Shown: one piece after another, positions 25,501 to 33,114 of the stretch
Position numbering within the stretch: the first letter of the stretch is position 1
Layout of the letters: each line of letters begins with the position of its first letter
Assembly: GCA_902797505.1 (NCBI GenBank)
Contig: CADBSW010000087.1
Span: 1 to 37,126 of the forward strand
Direction of reading: 5' to 3'
DNA length: 37,126 bases
Source of the DNA: an uncultured Prevotellaceae bacterium
GTDB taxonomy: Bacteria > Bacteroidota > Bacteroidia > Bacteroidales > Bacteroidaceae
Made by a program: the position numbers and the translations under genes
Notes under the pieces: model-generated
What the model saw: the letters and a program-made list of their open reading frames with translations, nothing else
What the model was told of the DNA's origin: nothing
Databases searched by the model: none

Positions 25501-26091
25501 CAGTTTGATGCCAACGGCAATGTGAGCGACCTTACCCACGCCTCTACCCTCAAGGGTACTGATGCTCTGGTAAATATGGGTACTGTTACTCCTACTTATA
25601 ACGGATCACTTGGATTGAACCTGCGCTATAAGAACTTTGAACTGAATGCGCTCTTTGTATATGCCGGTGGACACAAGCTGCGTCTTGATGTAGCTGATCT
25701 GTCAGAGAGTGGTTATACCATGCGAAGTACACATATCCTTGATCGTTGGACAGCTGCAAATACCGAGGGTGTTCGTGTATATCTTGATATGGATGAAGTG
25801 GGACGCCAGTATGCGAGCGACTTTGCTTCTTGGTGGAGATATTCTGATCAGCAAGTCAGAGATGCTGATTATCTGAAGTTACGTAGTATCAACCTGGCCT
25901 ATAACATGCCACGTTCATTGTGCAAGCATCTGCGTTTAAACACCATGCGCCTCACTATGCAGGTTAATAACCTCTTCTACACCAGCAAGGTAGGTAATGA
26001 TATCGATCCTGAATCGTATGGCTTGAGCTCAGGTTCACGTATCGTCAACCAACCGCGTATGTTCTCTGTTGGTCTTTCTGCAGGTTTCTAA
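22504..26091 (+). CDS. SusC/RagA-family TonB-linked outer-membrane transporter with STN domain
   Basis: An 1195-residue outer-membrane receptor. The signal peptide ends near ASAQ (residue 30). An STN domain (about 36-109, ITCKCKGIKLSDALRNIERM) allows signalling to FecR. A carboxypeptidase-regulatory-like domain (about 123-192, MTGHVYDENNSPMSGVVIRN) and a TonB box (DDVVVTGY at 201-208) follow. The plug domain holds the SusC signature PLIVIDNIPT and VTVLKDAAASSIYGALAANG, and a large beta-barrel ends in Phe (SVGLSAGF). It pairs with the SusD lipoprotein 30 nt downstream to import an oligosaccharide or peptide captured at the surface. The adjacent metzincin suggests peptides, but the substrate is not shown by sequence. 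Confidence 0.95.
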   Translation: MDKLNHLTRFLSMITIMLMMFCWSTGASAQSATSKQITCKCKGIKLSDALRNIERMSGYYRVQFSYSDVEGMTADVDIHRQTAPDAVKQLLRGKPLESKVRGQFIYINKVGNAQKKEVVDNNMMTGHVYDENNSPMSGVVIRNQTNKANAVTDKDGRFSLRCESPNDHITLSFIGKRTIETNAQLGKVTTFVLEDDESMLDDVVVTGYQTIKRTNATGAFGFVDSKKLNQQMHKDLLSSLEGQVAGLRFDINPNTGESSPILRGVGTFSNNVGTQPLIVIDNIPTSMTLDEINPYDVESVTVLKDAAASSIYGALAANGVLVITTKEGKENGVRVNVNADWFINTKPNFKNMHYAETGDIIDFQTEMYKAAVAKAGGEANYFTSTNYYNPLYQLYRDQFDGVVTEADVNQTLAGWRKNNYYDQFRDNMWRTELTQKYNVSLTSHTARSNQYVSFNYQHAKNRLINDNSNSFGLYFKSTFNLKKWLTLNTGIDVRLSRAQSPESSFTQESLDPYTAICDTYGNPISLPYGPFGGYAGSAVNGTVVRNMSENAAFKSFSFSPMDILEENIETARRARIRPFVSADFKFLNMFKYSLLYQYEWGDYKNELLSDKNSYVMRMTHNALVDANGASQLPEGARYNQFNSSSKRYTLRNQLSFDKTINNAHTINAATGLELRESHTPASLEERIYGFNPQSLTGSRMDWETMASTGVESLMTGNTVRLSSPSVTKMDVKHRYASYYITANYSYNYRYNASASIRWDEADLFGLDTREQKHPLWSVGAGWTISEESFIKKASSWLTYLKLRASYGISGNVDQSSTTYFVAKYKKMSTSLQPLGQGLSYLDYDGDDLPNPKLRWEKTATTNIGLDFRLFNNLIRGNIEYYNRHGSDLLVRRFMDSTLGTDSRVVNNGEIRNRGLEFSITGNLIDTNDWTFSATLTHAINNNKVIAVDEDPSWVAQNYITSPSNYFKKGTSFNTLWAYRLGRVVNGYPVILDAEGNEMVQFDANGNVSDLTHASTLKGTDALVNMGTVTPTYNGSLGLNLRYKNFELNALFVYAGGHKLRLDVADLSESGYTMRSTHILDRWTAANTEGVRVYLDMDEVGRQYASDFASWWRYSDQQVRDADYLKLRSINLAYNMPRSLCKHLRLNTMRLTMQVNNLFYTSKVGNDIDPESYGLSSGSRIVNQPRMFSVGLSAGF

Positions 26092-26121
26092 TTACATCCA
26101 ATAAAAACAATATTCATCATT

Positions 26122-27567
26122 ATGAAAAAGATATTATCCATCATATTTGCAATGGCAGCTCTGTCATTCACTGCCTGTGACGATTATATCGACCTTACGC
26201 CCAAGGGTGCCGTCACTGTCGATTCTGCCTATACCTATTATGAGTTGGTGCTTATGCCTAATCGTACTTATTGGCCCACTTGTTTTGCATTGCTGACAGA
26301 TGATGCCTATTGCAAAGAGTCGAAGATCATAGGTTTTGAGAATACCACACTCGATGGTATCAACTACACTTTCAACGAGCAAGCCGACCGCACAGAGATA
26401 GGTCAGAATAATCTTTACGAGAATGCCTACAAGTATATCCTGCGTTATAATATCGTCATTGACAATATTATGAGTTCACCGGGTGATGAGCATATCAAAC
26501 AGCTGGGTATGGCTGAGGCTCTTCTGCTACGTGCATGGGAACACTTTGTCGTGGTAAATACCTATGCCAAAGCCTATGATCCCTCTACGGCAGACACAGA
26601 CGGTGGTATCGCTATCATGAAGAAATACGACCTGGAGGCAACACCGTTTAAATCAACAGTGGCAGATACCTACGACTTTATCCTGAGTGAGATCGATGCT
26701 GCCCTGCCTTATCTGCAGGAGACTCCCGATCTCGTGGGCCATCCTTCACTAGCTTACGGTTATGGCCTGAAAGCATTGGTGTGCCTTTTCCACCGCGACT
26801 GGCAACAGGCTAAGGAAGCAGCAGAGCAGTGCTTGAAACTGAATAGTGAACTGGTTGACTATACCACCATCAGCAAGGTGACCAGCAATACCAAATACCG
26901 CTATACGGCAGGTAATCCCGGCAACCCAGAGGTGCTCGACCCCACGACATCATCTGTGGGATTCACCGGCACACTGATGTATAACTATGGTCAGATCAGT
27001 AAGGAGTTGACCGATCTCTTTGATCAGACAAAAGATAAGCGTTATACGTTGTTCTTCCAGAAAAACTCTGGCACCGGAGCTTATGCTTATTACTTTGATG
27101 CTGGGGTAGGAGCCTCTACATGGTTGTCTGGAGCTACTCTTAATCGTTTCTACTATTCCACCGTTGGTCTGCGCACCGCCGAGATATACCTTATCCTTGC
27201 TGAATGCCAGGCCCGACTGGGTGATCTCTCAGGGGCTATGTCGACCCTCTCTACCTTGAGGAAGAACCGTATCGTGGGCTATGACCCGTCGACAGCCACA
27301 GCGAATAGTGCTAAAGAAGTAATGGATCAGATCATCACTGAGCGACGCAAAGAACTGCTGTTCGGATTCCATCGTTTCTGGGATCTTAAGCGATTGAATA
27401 CCGAGCCCGAGTATGCCAAGACCATTACCCGTGTCTTCCCAGTGCTCACCACGACTGTTGCTCAGCAGACTTACACGCTGCGCCCCGACTCGCGACTGTA
27501 TATCATCCCGTTCCCGAAATCAGCCCGTGAGCGTAATCCTAATCTGACATTAAATACAGATGAGTAA
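26122..27567 (+). CDS. SusD/RagB-family surface lipoprotein
   Basis: A 481-residue substrate-binding lipoprotein that caps the preceding SusC barrel. The lipobox is SFTAC with Cys19, and the residues after it, DDYID, are acidic, matching the Bacteroidetes surface-export signal. The body has SusD-type helical repeats (LLLRAWEHFVVVNTYAKAYD; YGYGLKALVCLFHRDWQQAK) and the conserved C-terminal block ITERRKELLFGFHRFWDLKR. The stop codon overlaps the first codons of the metalloprotease gene by 8 nt, so the two are translationally coupled. Confidence 0.93.
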   Translation: MKKILSIIFAMAALSFTACDDYIDLTPKGAVTVDSAYTYYELVLMPNRTYWPTCFALLTDDAYCKESKIIGFENTTLDGINYTFNEQADRTEIGQNNLYENAYKYILRYNIVIDNIMSSPGDEHIKQLGMAEALLLRAWEHFVVVNTYAKAYDPSTADTDGGIAIMKKYDLEATPFKSTVADTYDFILSEIDAALPYLQETPDLVGHPSLAYGYGLKALVCLFHRDWQQAKEAAEQCLKLNSELVDYTTISKVTSNTKYRYTAGNPGNPEVLDPTTSSVGFTGTLMYNYGQISKELTDLFDQTKDKRYTLFFQKNSGTGAYAYYFDAGVGASTWLSGATLNRFYYSTVGLRTAEIYLILAECQARLGDLSGAMSTLSTLRKNRIVGYDPSTATANSAKEVMDQIITERRKELLFGFHRFWDLKRLNTEPEYAKTITRVFPVLTTTVAQQTYTLRPDSRLYIIPFPKSARERNPNLTLNTDE

Positions 27568-30127
27568 TAATTATATGAAGAGTAGACTATTCACATTTGC
27601 CGTAATGCTGCTGGTGCTCTGTGGAGCAGTAGCAGCACCCCGGCATTTTTCTTCGATGGTGAGGGGTACAGCTACCGTTCACCAGAGCGACACAATTAAG
27701 AAACATCACCCAGAGAAAGGGTTAGAGAAGAGAGACGATGATAAAAAGGGTAAACCAGATAAATCAGGTACACCCAAGAAAGATGCCTACAAGGAACTGC
27801 TCAAGAAGGGCGGCTCCGTGCAGCAGGGCGTCTTTACCGTTCGCCATATCGATGGTAAGTGGTATTTCGAACTCCCTGAGAAGATGTTGAACCGCATGTT
27901 CCTTGTGGTCACCCGTTTTGTCAATGTCCCACAAGGATTTGCCAAACTGCCTGGTGAGGAGGTCAATCACAACGTGATCTATTTTGAGCGTCGTGACGAC
28001 AAGACCCTCTTCATGCGCAACTACCTGAAGTCGCAGGTGGCCGACGAGAATGATCAGATGGCCCTGCTCGTGGAGCGCTCTACGGTGGACCCCATCCTCA
28101 TGAAGTTTGATGTCATCGGCAAGGATTCCGTTTCGGGCGATCAGTTGGTGGATGTGACCAATCTGTTTATGCAGGAGAACTATATAAGTGGTTTCTCGCA
28201 GAGTGACAAGACCATCGTCGGCGTGACCAGTCTGGTGCAAGATCGCACCTTCATCGATACCATGAAGGTGTTCCCCACCAATGTAGAGGTCACCACGCTG
28301 CGTACCTATGGCGCATCCACAGGTGGCGGTGTGGGACGTACCGTCCGCTCGGTGGCAGCCCAGTCGGGTTTTATCACGCTGAGCCTGAACACCAGTATCG
28401 TACTGCTGCCTGAAAAACCTATGCAGCCGCGTTTGGAGGATGAGCGTGTGGGTTATTTCGTGAATCGCATCACCTCCTTCTCTGATGATGAGTCGTCTAA
28501 GCACTATGCCATTGCGCAGCGCTATCGTCTGGAGCCGAAAGACCCCAAGGCCTATGCTGCCGGCAAACTCACCGAGCCTAAGAAGCAAATCGTCTATTAT
28601 ATCGATCCTGCCACGCCCAAGAAGTGGGTGCCCTATCTGATGAAGGGTATCAACGACTGGAATGTAGCCTTCGAGGCTGCGGGCTTCAAAAATGCTATTG
28701 TGGCTAAAGAAGTTCCTGAGGGCAGTAATATCAGTCCTGATGATGCCCGCTACAGTTTCTTGCGCTACCTGCCTTCCGAGACCGAGAATGCCTATGGTCC
28801 CCGTATCGTCGATCCTCGTTCGGGTGAGATTATCGAAGCCCACGTATGCTGGTATCACAATGTGATGAACCTGGTTCGCAAGTGGTATATCACCCAATGC
28901 GGTCCACTCGACAAACGGGCACAGAAGATGCAGTTGGATGACAAACTCATGGGTGAGCTTATCCGCTTTGTCAGTTCTCATGAGGTGGGCCACACGTTAG
29001 GCTTGCGTCACAATATGCTCTCCAGCTCTTTCACCCCGGTGGAGAAGTTACGTGACAAGAAGTGGGTAGAGGCCCACGGACATACGTACAGTATCATGGA
29101 CTATGCTCGCTTCAACTACGTGGCACAGCCCGAGGATCATATCTCTGAGAAAGGTTTGTTCCCCCGCATCAACGACTACGACAAGTGGGCCATTAAGTGG
29201 GGTTATCAGTATCGTCCTGAGTATAAGAATGCCTACAGTGAGCGTACGGCCTTGCGTAAGGAGGTTACGGAGATGCTCCGCAAGAATCCGCATGTAGCCT
29301 ATCTCGGTGATGAGGGAAAGGGACAGGATCCGCGCAGTCAGACAGAGAGCTTGGGAGATAATAACATGAAGGCCAGCGACTACGGTGTAAAGAACCTGAA
29401 GCGCGTGGTAGCCAACCTTGAGCAGTGGACAGCCCAGCCCGATGGTCAGTACGACGACCTGCAGGAGATGCACAAGTCGGTCAGGGCTCAGTTCCAACGT
29501 TATTGCAATCATGTGCAACGCAATATCCTGGGTCGCCAAAAGAACACCATCCCTGGCATGAAGCCCTTTGAGTATACCCCTAAGCACCTGCAGAAGGAAG
29601 CTATCGACTGGCTCGGCCGCAATGTCTTCGAGGCTCCGCTATGGCTTTATCCGCAGAGTATTATTGATAAGGTAGGCACCGATGTAGACGATGAGAATAT
29701 GAACCGTGCCCGCACCTGTCTGGCTTATCTGCTCAGTGCCAATCTCATAGCCAATCAGATCAAGGCTGGCGTCTATCCCATCGGTGAGTATCTTGATGAT
29801 GTGTTGGCCGCCGCCTGGAAACCGTTAGGATCGGGCAGTGAGAAACAAGACGAGTACAGTCGTCAGCTGCATCGTGTATATGTCTCCATGTTGGGAACGG
29901 CTATTCTACCAAAAGCAAGTAGCGACAAGGGCACGTCCACTTCATCCATGAATGCCGCCGTTGCCAACACCGATGTCACGTTGTATGTGCTGGAGCATCT
30001 TGATAAGGTGGAGCAGAAAGTCAGTCAGTTGGCTGACCAAACTTCGGGCATCAGTCAGCGGCATTACAAGGATTTGTTGCTGAAGATCAAAAAGATAAAA
30101 GGAGAATACAATAAAATAGAGAAATGA
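27560..30127 (+). CDS. Exported zinc metalloprotease (metzincin, DUF5117/DUF4953 type)
   Basis: An 855-residue protein with an N-terminal signal peptide (from Met6: MKSRLFTFAVMLLVLCGAVA), so ATG 27575 is an alternative start. A basic linker precedes DUF5118- and DUF5117-like regions. The metzincin zinc site is HEVGHTLGLRH at residues 474-484 with catalytic E475, and a Met-turn SIMDY has Met513. Proteins of this family in Bacteroidetes are predicted exported or surface proteases; their substrates are largely unknown. Overlap with the SusD gene and 14-nt spacing to the next receptor place it in the middle of one operon. It probably generates or processes peptides for the SusC/D pair (inference). 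Confidence 0.9.
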   Translation: MSNNYMKSRLFTFAVMLLVLCGAVAAPRHFSSMVRGTATVHQSDTIKKHHPEKGLEKRDDDKKGKPDKSGTPKKDAYKELLKKGGSVQQGVFTVRHIDGKWYFELPEKMLNRMFLVVTRFVNVPQGFAKLPGEEVNHNVIYFERRDDKTLFMRNYLKSQVADENDQMALLVERSTVDPILMKFDVIGKDSVSGDQLVDVTNLFMQENYISGFSQSDKTIVGVTSLVQDRTFIDTMKVFPTNVEVTTLRTYGASTGGGVGRTVRSVAAQSGFITLSLNTSIVLLPEKPMQPRLEDERVGYFVNRITSFSDDESSKHYAIAQRYRLEPKDPKAYAAGKLTEPKKQIVYYIDPATPKKWVPYLMKGINDWNVAFEAAGFKNAIVAKEVPEGSNISPDDARYSFLRYLPSETENAYGPRIVDPRSGEIIEAHVCWYHNVMNLVRKWYITQCGPLDKRAQKMQLDDKLMGELIRFVSSHEVGHTLGLRHNMLSSSFTPVEKLRDKKWVEAHGHTYSIMDYARFNYVAQPEDHISEKGLFPRINDYDKWAIKWGYQYRPEYKNAYSERTALRKEVTEMLRKNPHVAYLGDEGKGQDPRSQTESLGDNNMKASDYGVKNLKRVVANLEQWTAQPDGQYDDLQEMHKSVRAQFQRYCNHVQRNILGRQKNTIPGMKPFEYTPKHLQKEAIDWLGRNVFEAPLWLYPQSIIDKVGTDVDDENMNRARTCLAYLLSANLIANQIKAGVYPIGEYLDDVLAAAWKPLGSGSEKQDEYSRQLHRVYVSMLGTAILPKASSDKGTSTSSMNAAVANTDVTLYVLEHLDKVEQKVSQLADQTSGISQRHYKDLLLKIKKIKGEYNKIEK

Positions 30128-30140
30128 CAATTATATAAAT

Positions 30141-32207
30141 ATGACGATGAGAAATGTTTTGCTGTTAGCTTTCAGTCTGCTGATTGCTCATGAGATATTC
30201 GCTCAGGGCAACGATACCACTGGAGTATGGAAGGAGAAAGACCTCAACGAGGTGACGGTCGTCTCAAAGTCCACCACGCGTCGTATGGCTGGTGCCGTGA
30301 ATGGAGCTGTGATCACACAGGATGAACTGTTCAAGGCCGCCTGCTGCAACCTCGGTGAGAGTTTTACCACCAACCCCTCTGTGGATGTCAACTACAGTGA
30401 TGCCGCTACAGGTGCCAAGCAGATTAAACTCTTGGGCCTGTCGGGTACGTATGTACAGATGCTCACCGAGAACCTGCCTAATTTCCGTGTTGCCGCTGCT
30501 CCCTATTCGTTAGGTTATGTGCCAGGCCCCTGGATGAAGAGCATCCAGGTGTCAAAGGGTAGTGCCTCTGTGCGCAACGGCTATGAGTCGATCACCGGCC
30601 AGATCGATGTGGAGTATCTCAAGCCCGATGATGACGAGGGTGTCACCTTCAATCTCTATGGTAACACCATGAGTAAGCTCGAGGCCAATGCCGATGCCAA
30701 CGTGCACGTAAAGGGTCCGCTGGCTACCGAGATACTGGCACATTTTGAGAACGACTGGGGGCATCACGACCGTAATAAGGATGGTTTCGTCGACATGCCC
30801 AGCGTGCGGCAATACAACCTGCAGAACCGTTGGCGCAGTGTGGGCGACCATTATATCTTCCATGCTGGTATCTCGCTGTTGAAGGAAGATCGTGAGGGTG
30901 GTCAGGCTGGCCATCATGTGCATACCGACAACCCCTACCTTATTAATATAGCCACCGACCGCTATGAGGCCTATATGAAGCATGCCTTCGTGCTCAACAA
31001 GGAACATGGCACCAACATCGCCCTGATGAGCAATGCCTCTATGCACGTGCAGGATGGCAGCTACGGCTATAAGGGTTATTATGTGAACCAGAAGAATGCC
31101 TATGCCCAACTGATGTTTGAGACTAATTTCACCAAGGAGCACAACCTTTCTGCCGGTCTGAGTCTGAATCACGACTACCTGCACCAGAATATCAAGGATA
31201 CAGATCCTCGTATGTACGACAACATAGGAATACCTTATATTTACGTATACAATCCTATCTCCCATACCACGCTGATCCAGAAGGAGACCACCCCGGGTGC
31301 CTATGTGCAGTACACCTACAACAAAGACAACCGCTTGATCCTGATGGGAGGTGTACGTATCGACCATAGCGATATCTACGGAACCTTCGTCACCCCCCGC
31401 GTGCATGTCAAGTACATGCCCAGTGATCTGGTAAGCTTCCGCTTATCTGCAGGTAAAGGTTACCGTACTCCCTTTGCCTATGCAGAGAACAGCAACCTGT
31501 TGGCCAGCGGTAGAATCCTGACGGTAGATAACCAACTGCAGCAGGAAGAGGCTTGGAACTATGGTATCAGCATGGCGTGGCTCATACCTCTGTTTGGTAA
31601 TACCCTGAAGTTGAATACCGACTATTACTACACCGACTTCAAACAGCAGGCCGTTGTCGACTATGAGATGAGTAATCATTTTATCTCTATTCATAATCTC
31701 AATGGCAAGAGCTATAGCCATACCTTCCAGATCGATGCCACCTATCCATTGTTCAAGGGCATGACCGTTACCGCAGCCTACCGTCTGAATGATGTGAAGT
31801 GCGCCTATGGACCAGACCATAAGACGATGACCAAACCTCTCAACAGCCGTTATAAGGGTTTGCTCACTGCTTCGTACAAGACTCCTCTGGGTCTGTGGCA
31901 GTTTGATGCTACGCTGCAACTCAATGGTGGTGGCCGTCTTCCCACACCTACACTCGATGGCAATGATCAGGCCCTGTGGCCCGAGCGCTTCCACTCTTAT
32001 GAGCAACTCAGCGCGCAGGTTACCCGTTGGTTCCGCCATTTCTCCATCTATATCGGTGGTGAGAACCTGACAGGCTTCCGCCAGAAGAACCCCATTGTCA
32101 ATGCTCATGATCCTTGGAGTAATCTCTTCGATGCCACCATGGTATGGGGACCGGTGCAGGGCGCTATGGGTTATATTGGCGTACGTATTAATTTTGGAAA
32201 ACTATAA
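30141..32207 (+). CDS. TonB-dependent receptor, likely metal-linked
   Basis: A 688-residue TonB-dependent outer-membrane receptor without STN or SusC-type extension. A signal peptide ends near IFAQ. The TonB-box-like segment is LNEVTVVSK. The plug has FKAACCNLGESFTTNPSVDV with adjacent Cys68-Cys69, then LLGLSGTYVQMLTENLP. The barrel ends with GYIGVRINFGKL. The CCNL-ESF plug variant is, as I recall it, typical of receptors encoded next to HMA-domain proteins, as here. A histidine cluster (HHVH, residues 258-261) lies in an extracellular-loop-like segment and could bind metal. Copper is the likeliest ligand but this is inference. The HMA gene starts 26 nt downstream. Confidence 0.85.
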   Translation: MTMRNVLLLAFSLLIAHEIFAQGNDTTGVWKEKDLNEVTVVSKSTTRRMAGAVNGAVITQDELFKAACCNLGESFTTNPSVDVNYSDAATGAKQIKLLGLSGTYVQMLTENLPNFRVAAAPYSLGYVPGPWMKSIQVSKGSASVRNGYESITGQIDVEYLKPDDDEGVTFNLYGNTMSKLEANADANVHVKGPLATEILAHFENDWGHHDRNKDGFVDMPSVRQYNLQNRWRSVGDHYIFHAGISLLKEDREGGQAGHHVHTDNPYLINIATDRYEAYMKHAFVLNKEHGTNIALMSNASMHVQDGSYGYKGYYVNQKNAYAQLMFETNFTKEHNLSAGLSLNHDYLHQNIKDTDPRMYDNIGIPYIYVYNPISHTTLIQKETTPGAYVQYTYNKDNRLILMGGVRIDHSDIYGTFVTPRVHVKYMPSDLVSFRLSAGKGYRTPFAYAENSNLLASGRILTVDNQLQQEEAWNYGISMAWLIPLFGNTLKLNTDYYYTDFKQQAVVDYEMSNHFISIHNLNGKSYSHTFQIDATYPLFKGMTVTAAYRLNDVKCAYGPDHKTMTKPLNSRYKGLLTASYKTPLGLWQFDATLQLNGGGRLPTPTLDGNDQALWPERFHSYEQLSAQVTRWFRHFSIYIGGENLTGFRQKNPIVNAHDPWSNLFDATMVWGPVQGAMGYIGVRINFGKL

Positions 32208-32233
32208 TTGTTTAACTTATAATTATAAGAAAG

Positions 32234-32800
32234 ATGAAAAAGAGTATGATGATGCTGACGATGCTCCTCGTAGCATGCGTCACTTTTGCAAAAGACATTA
32301 AGACTGTTGTTCTGACTACCATGCCGCAGATGCACTGTGAGAGTTGTGAGAACAAGATCAAGGGCAACCTGCGCTTTGAGAAAGGTATCAAGAGCGTGGA
32401 GACCAATATCGATGAGCAGGCAGTTACCGTTCAGTATGATGCCGATAAGACCAATGAAGAGAAGATCATGAAGGCTTTCGGTAAGTTCGGTTATCAGGCC
32501 AGCAAGAAAGAGGCAGCCAAGCAAGACTGCAAGCAGTGTGATAAGAAAGATGCCAAGCATTGCGAAAAAGAAGGCCAGTGCGGCAAGTGTGAGCAGGGCA
32601 AGCAGTGCGATAAGAAAGATGCCAAGCATTGCGAAAAAGAAGGCCAGTGTGGCAAGTGTGAGCAAGGCAAGCAGTGTGACAAGGCAGAAGGAAAGTGCTG
32701 CAAGGCTGAAGGCCAGTGTGAGAAAGCCGAAGGAAAATGTGGCAAATGCGAGCAAGGCCATGCCTGCGAGAAAGATGCTAAGCATTGCGAGAACAAATAA
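32234..32800 (+). CDS. Exported HMA-domain protein with cysteine-rich metallothionein-like tail
   Basis: A 188-residue protein. The signal peptide (MKKSMMMLTMLLVACVTFA) contains LVAC, which could act as a lipobox, but cleavage after TFA is equally possible. The HMA domain spans about 22-92 with the metal motif MHCESC at 33-38, as in copper chaperones. The tail (93-188) carries 17 cysteines (99 to 185) and four histidines among Lys, Glu and Gly, without hydrophobic residues. It is built partly of a 23-residue unit repeated twice in tandem. The tail should bind several soft metal ions, like a metallothionein. The gene closes the operon before a terminator. Domain calls are firm; copper over zinc or cadmium is inferred. 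Confidence 0.88.
   Translation: MKKSMMMLTMLLVACVTFAKDIKTVVLTTMPQMHCESCENKIKGNLRFEKGIKSVETNIDEQAVTVQYDADKTNEEKIMKAFGKFGYQASKKEAAKQDCKQCDKKDAKHCEKEGQCGKCEQGKQCDKKDAKHCEKEGQCGKCEQGKQCDKAEGKCCKAEGQCEKAEGKCGKCEQGHACEKDAKHCENK
32531..32668 (+). repeat. Tandem duplication, 2 x 69 bp, inside the HMA protein tail
   Basis: Units 32531-32599 and 32600-32668 are nearly identical and in frame, each coding 23 residues that start KQCDKKDAKHCEKEG and end QCGKCEQG. A diverged third copy begins at 32669. Near-identity at silent positions points to recent slippage or recombination, so copy number may vary between strains. Confidence 0.95.
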
Positions 32801-32821
32801 AATTCCTTCCGAATTTATGGT

Positions 32822-32852
32822 AAGGGCTTACTTTCATGTAAGCCCTTTTTTT
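32822..32852 (+). terminator. Rho-independent terminator of the accessory operon
   Basis: AAGGGCTTAC (32822-32831) pairs perfectly with GTAAGCCCTT (32838-32847) around a 6-nt loop, followed by a T-run to 32852. It lies 22 nt after the HMA protein stop codon. Confidence 0.9.
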
Positions 32853-32989
32853 ATGTGTAGGGTGGGGGACAGTCCTACGTAGGTGTTCAGTCTACTCATT
32901 GTTCATTACTGGCTTGCCCCGTAATCTCCCCCTTATTACTCAATATTTCCGAAAACTTTCATTCTTTTTTGAAAAAAGTCGAGAAAAAG

Positions 32990-33021
32990 TTTGGTGGTTT
33001 CGAAAAAACACCCTACCTTTG
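32990..33021 (+). promoter_or_regulatory. Promoter of tRNA-Arg
   Basis: TTTG at 32990-32993, a 20-nt spacer and TACCTTTG at 33014-33021 make a full Bacteroidetes promoter. The tRNA starts 20 nt after the -7 element, the same geometry as at tRNA-Lys. Confidence 0.8.
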
Positions 33022-33040
33022 CAATCGCTTTTAAGGAAGA

Positions 33041-33114
33041 GGCTCCCTAGCTCAACTGAATAGAGCATCTGACTACGGATCAGAAGGTTGTGGGTTTGAA
33101 TCCCGCGGGAGTCA
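33041..33114 (+). tRNA. tRNA-Arg (anticodon ACG)
   Basis: A 74-nt cloverleaf: acceptor GGCTCCC with GGGAGTC (one G-U), discriminator A, anticodon stem TCTGA/TCAGA closing loop CTACGGA with anticodon ACG, T arm GTGGG-TTTGAAT-CCCGC. After deamination of A34 it reads CGU, CGC and CGA. The CCA end is not encoded. Confidence 0.94.

Noticed and set aside
27764-28993. 409-codon minus-strand open frame opposite the metzincin gene
   Set aside because: It mirrors a gene with clear protease motifs, has His/Leu/Ile-rich low-complexity composition typical of antisense frames, and lacks any domain or start signals.
30552-31406. 284-codon minus-strand open frame opposite the second TonB receptor
   Set aside because: It is antisense to a receptor gene with conserved plug motifs and shows the repetitive Val/Ile/His composition of a shadow frame.
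32531-32668. CRISPR-like direct repeats
   Set aside because: The two units are directly adjacent without spacers, are in frame within a gene and encode a protein repeat.
32171-32785. 204-codon minus-strand frame with apparent Leu/Ala/Phe-rich membrane repeats
   Set aside because: The apparent transmembrane repeats are the reverse complement of the Lys/Cys/Glu repeats in the HMA protein tail, whose sense frame has a signal peptide and an HMA domain.
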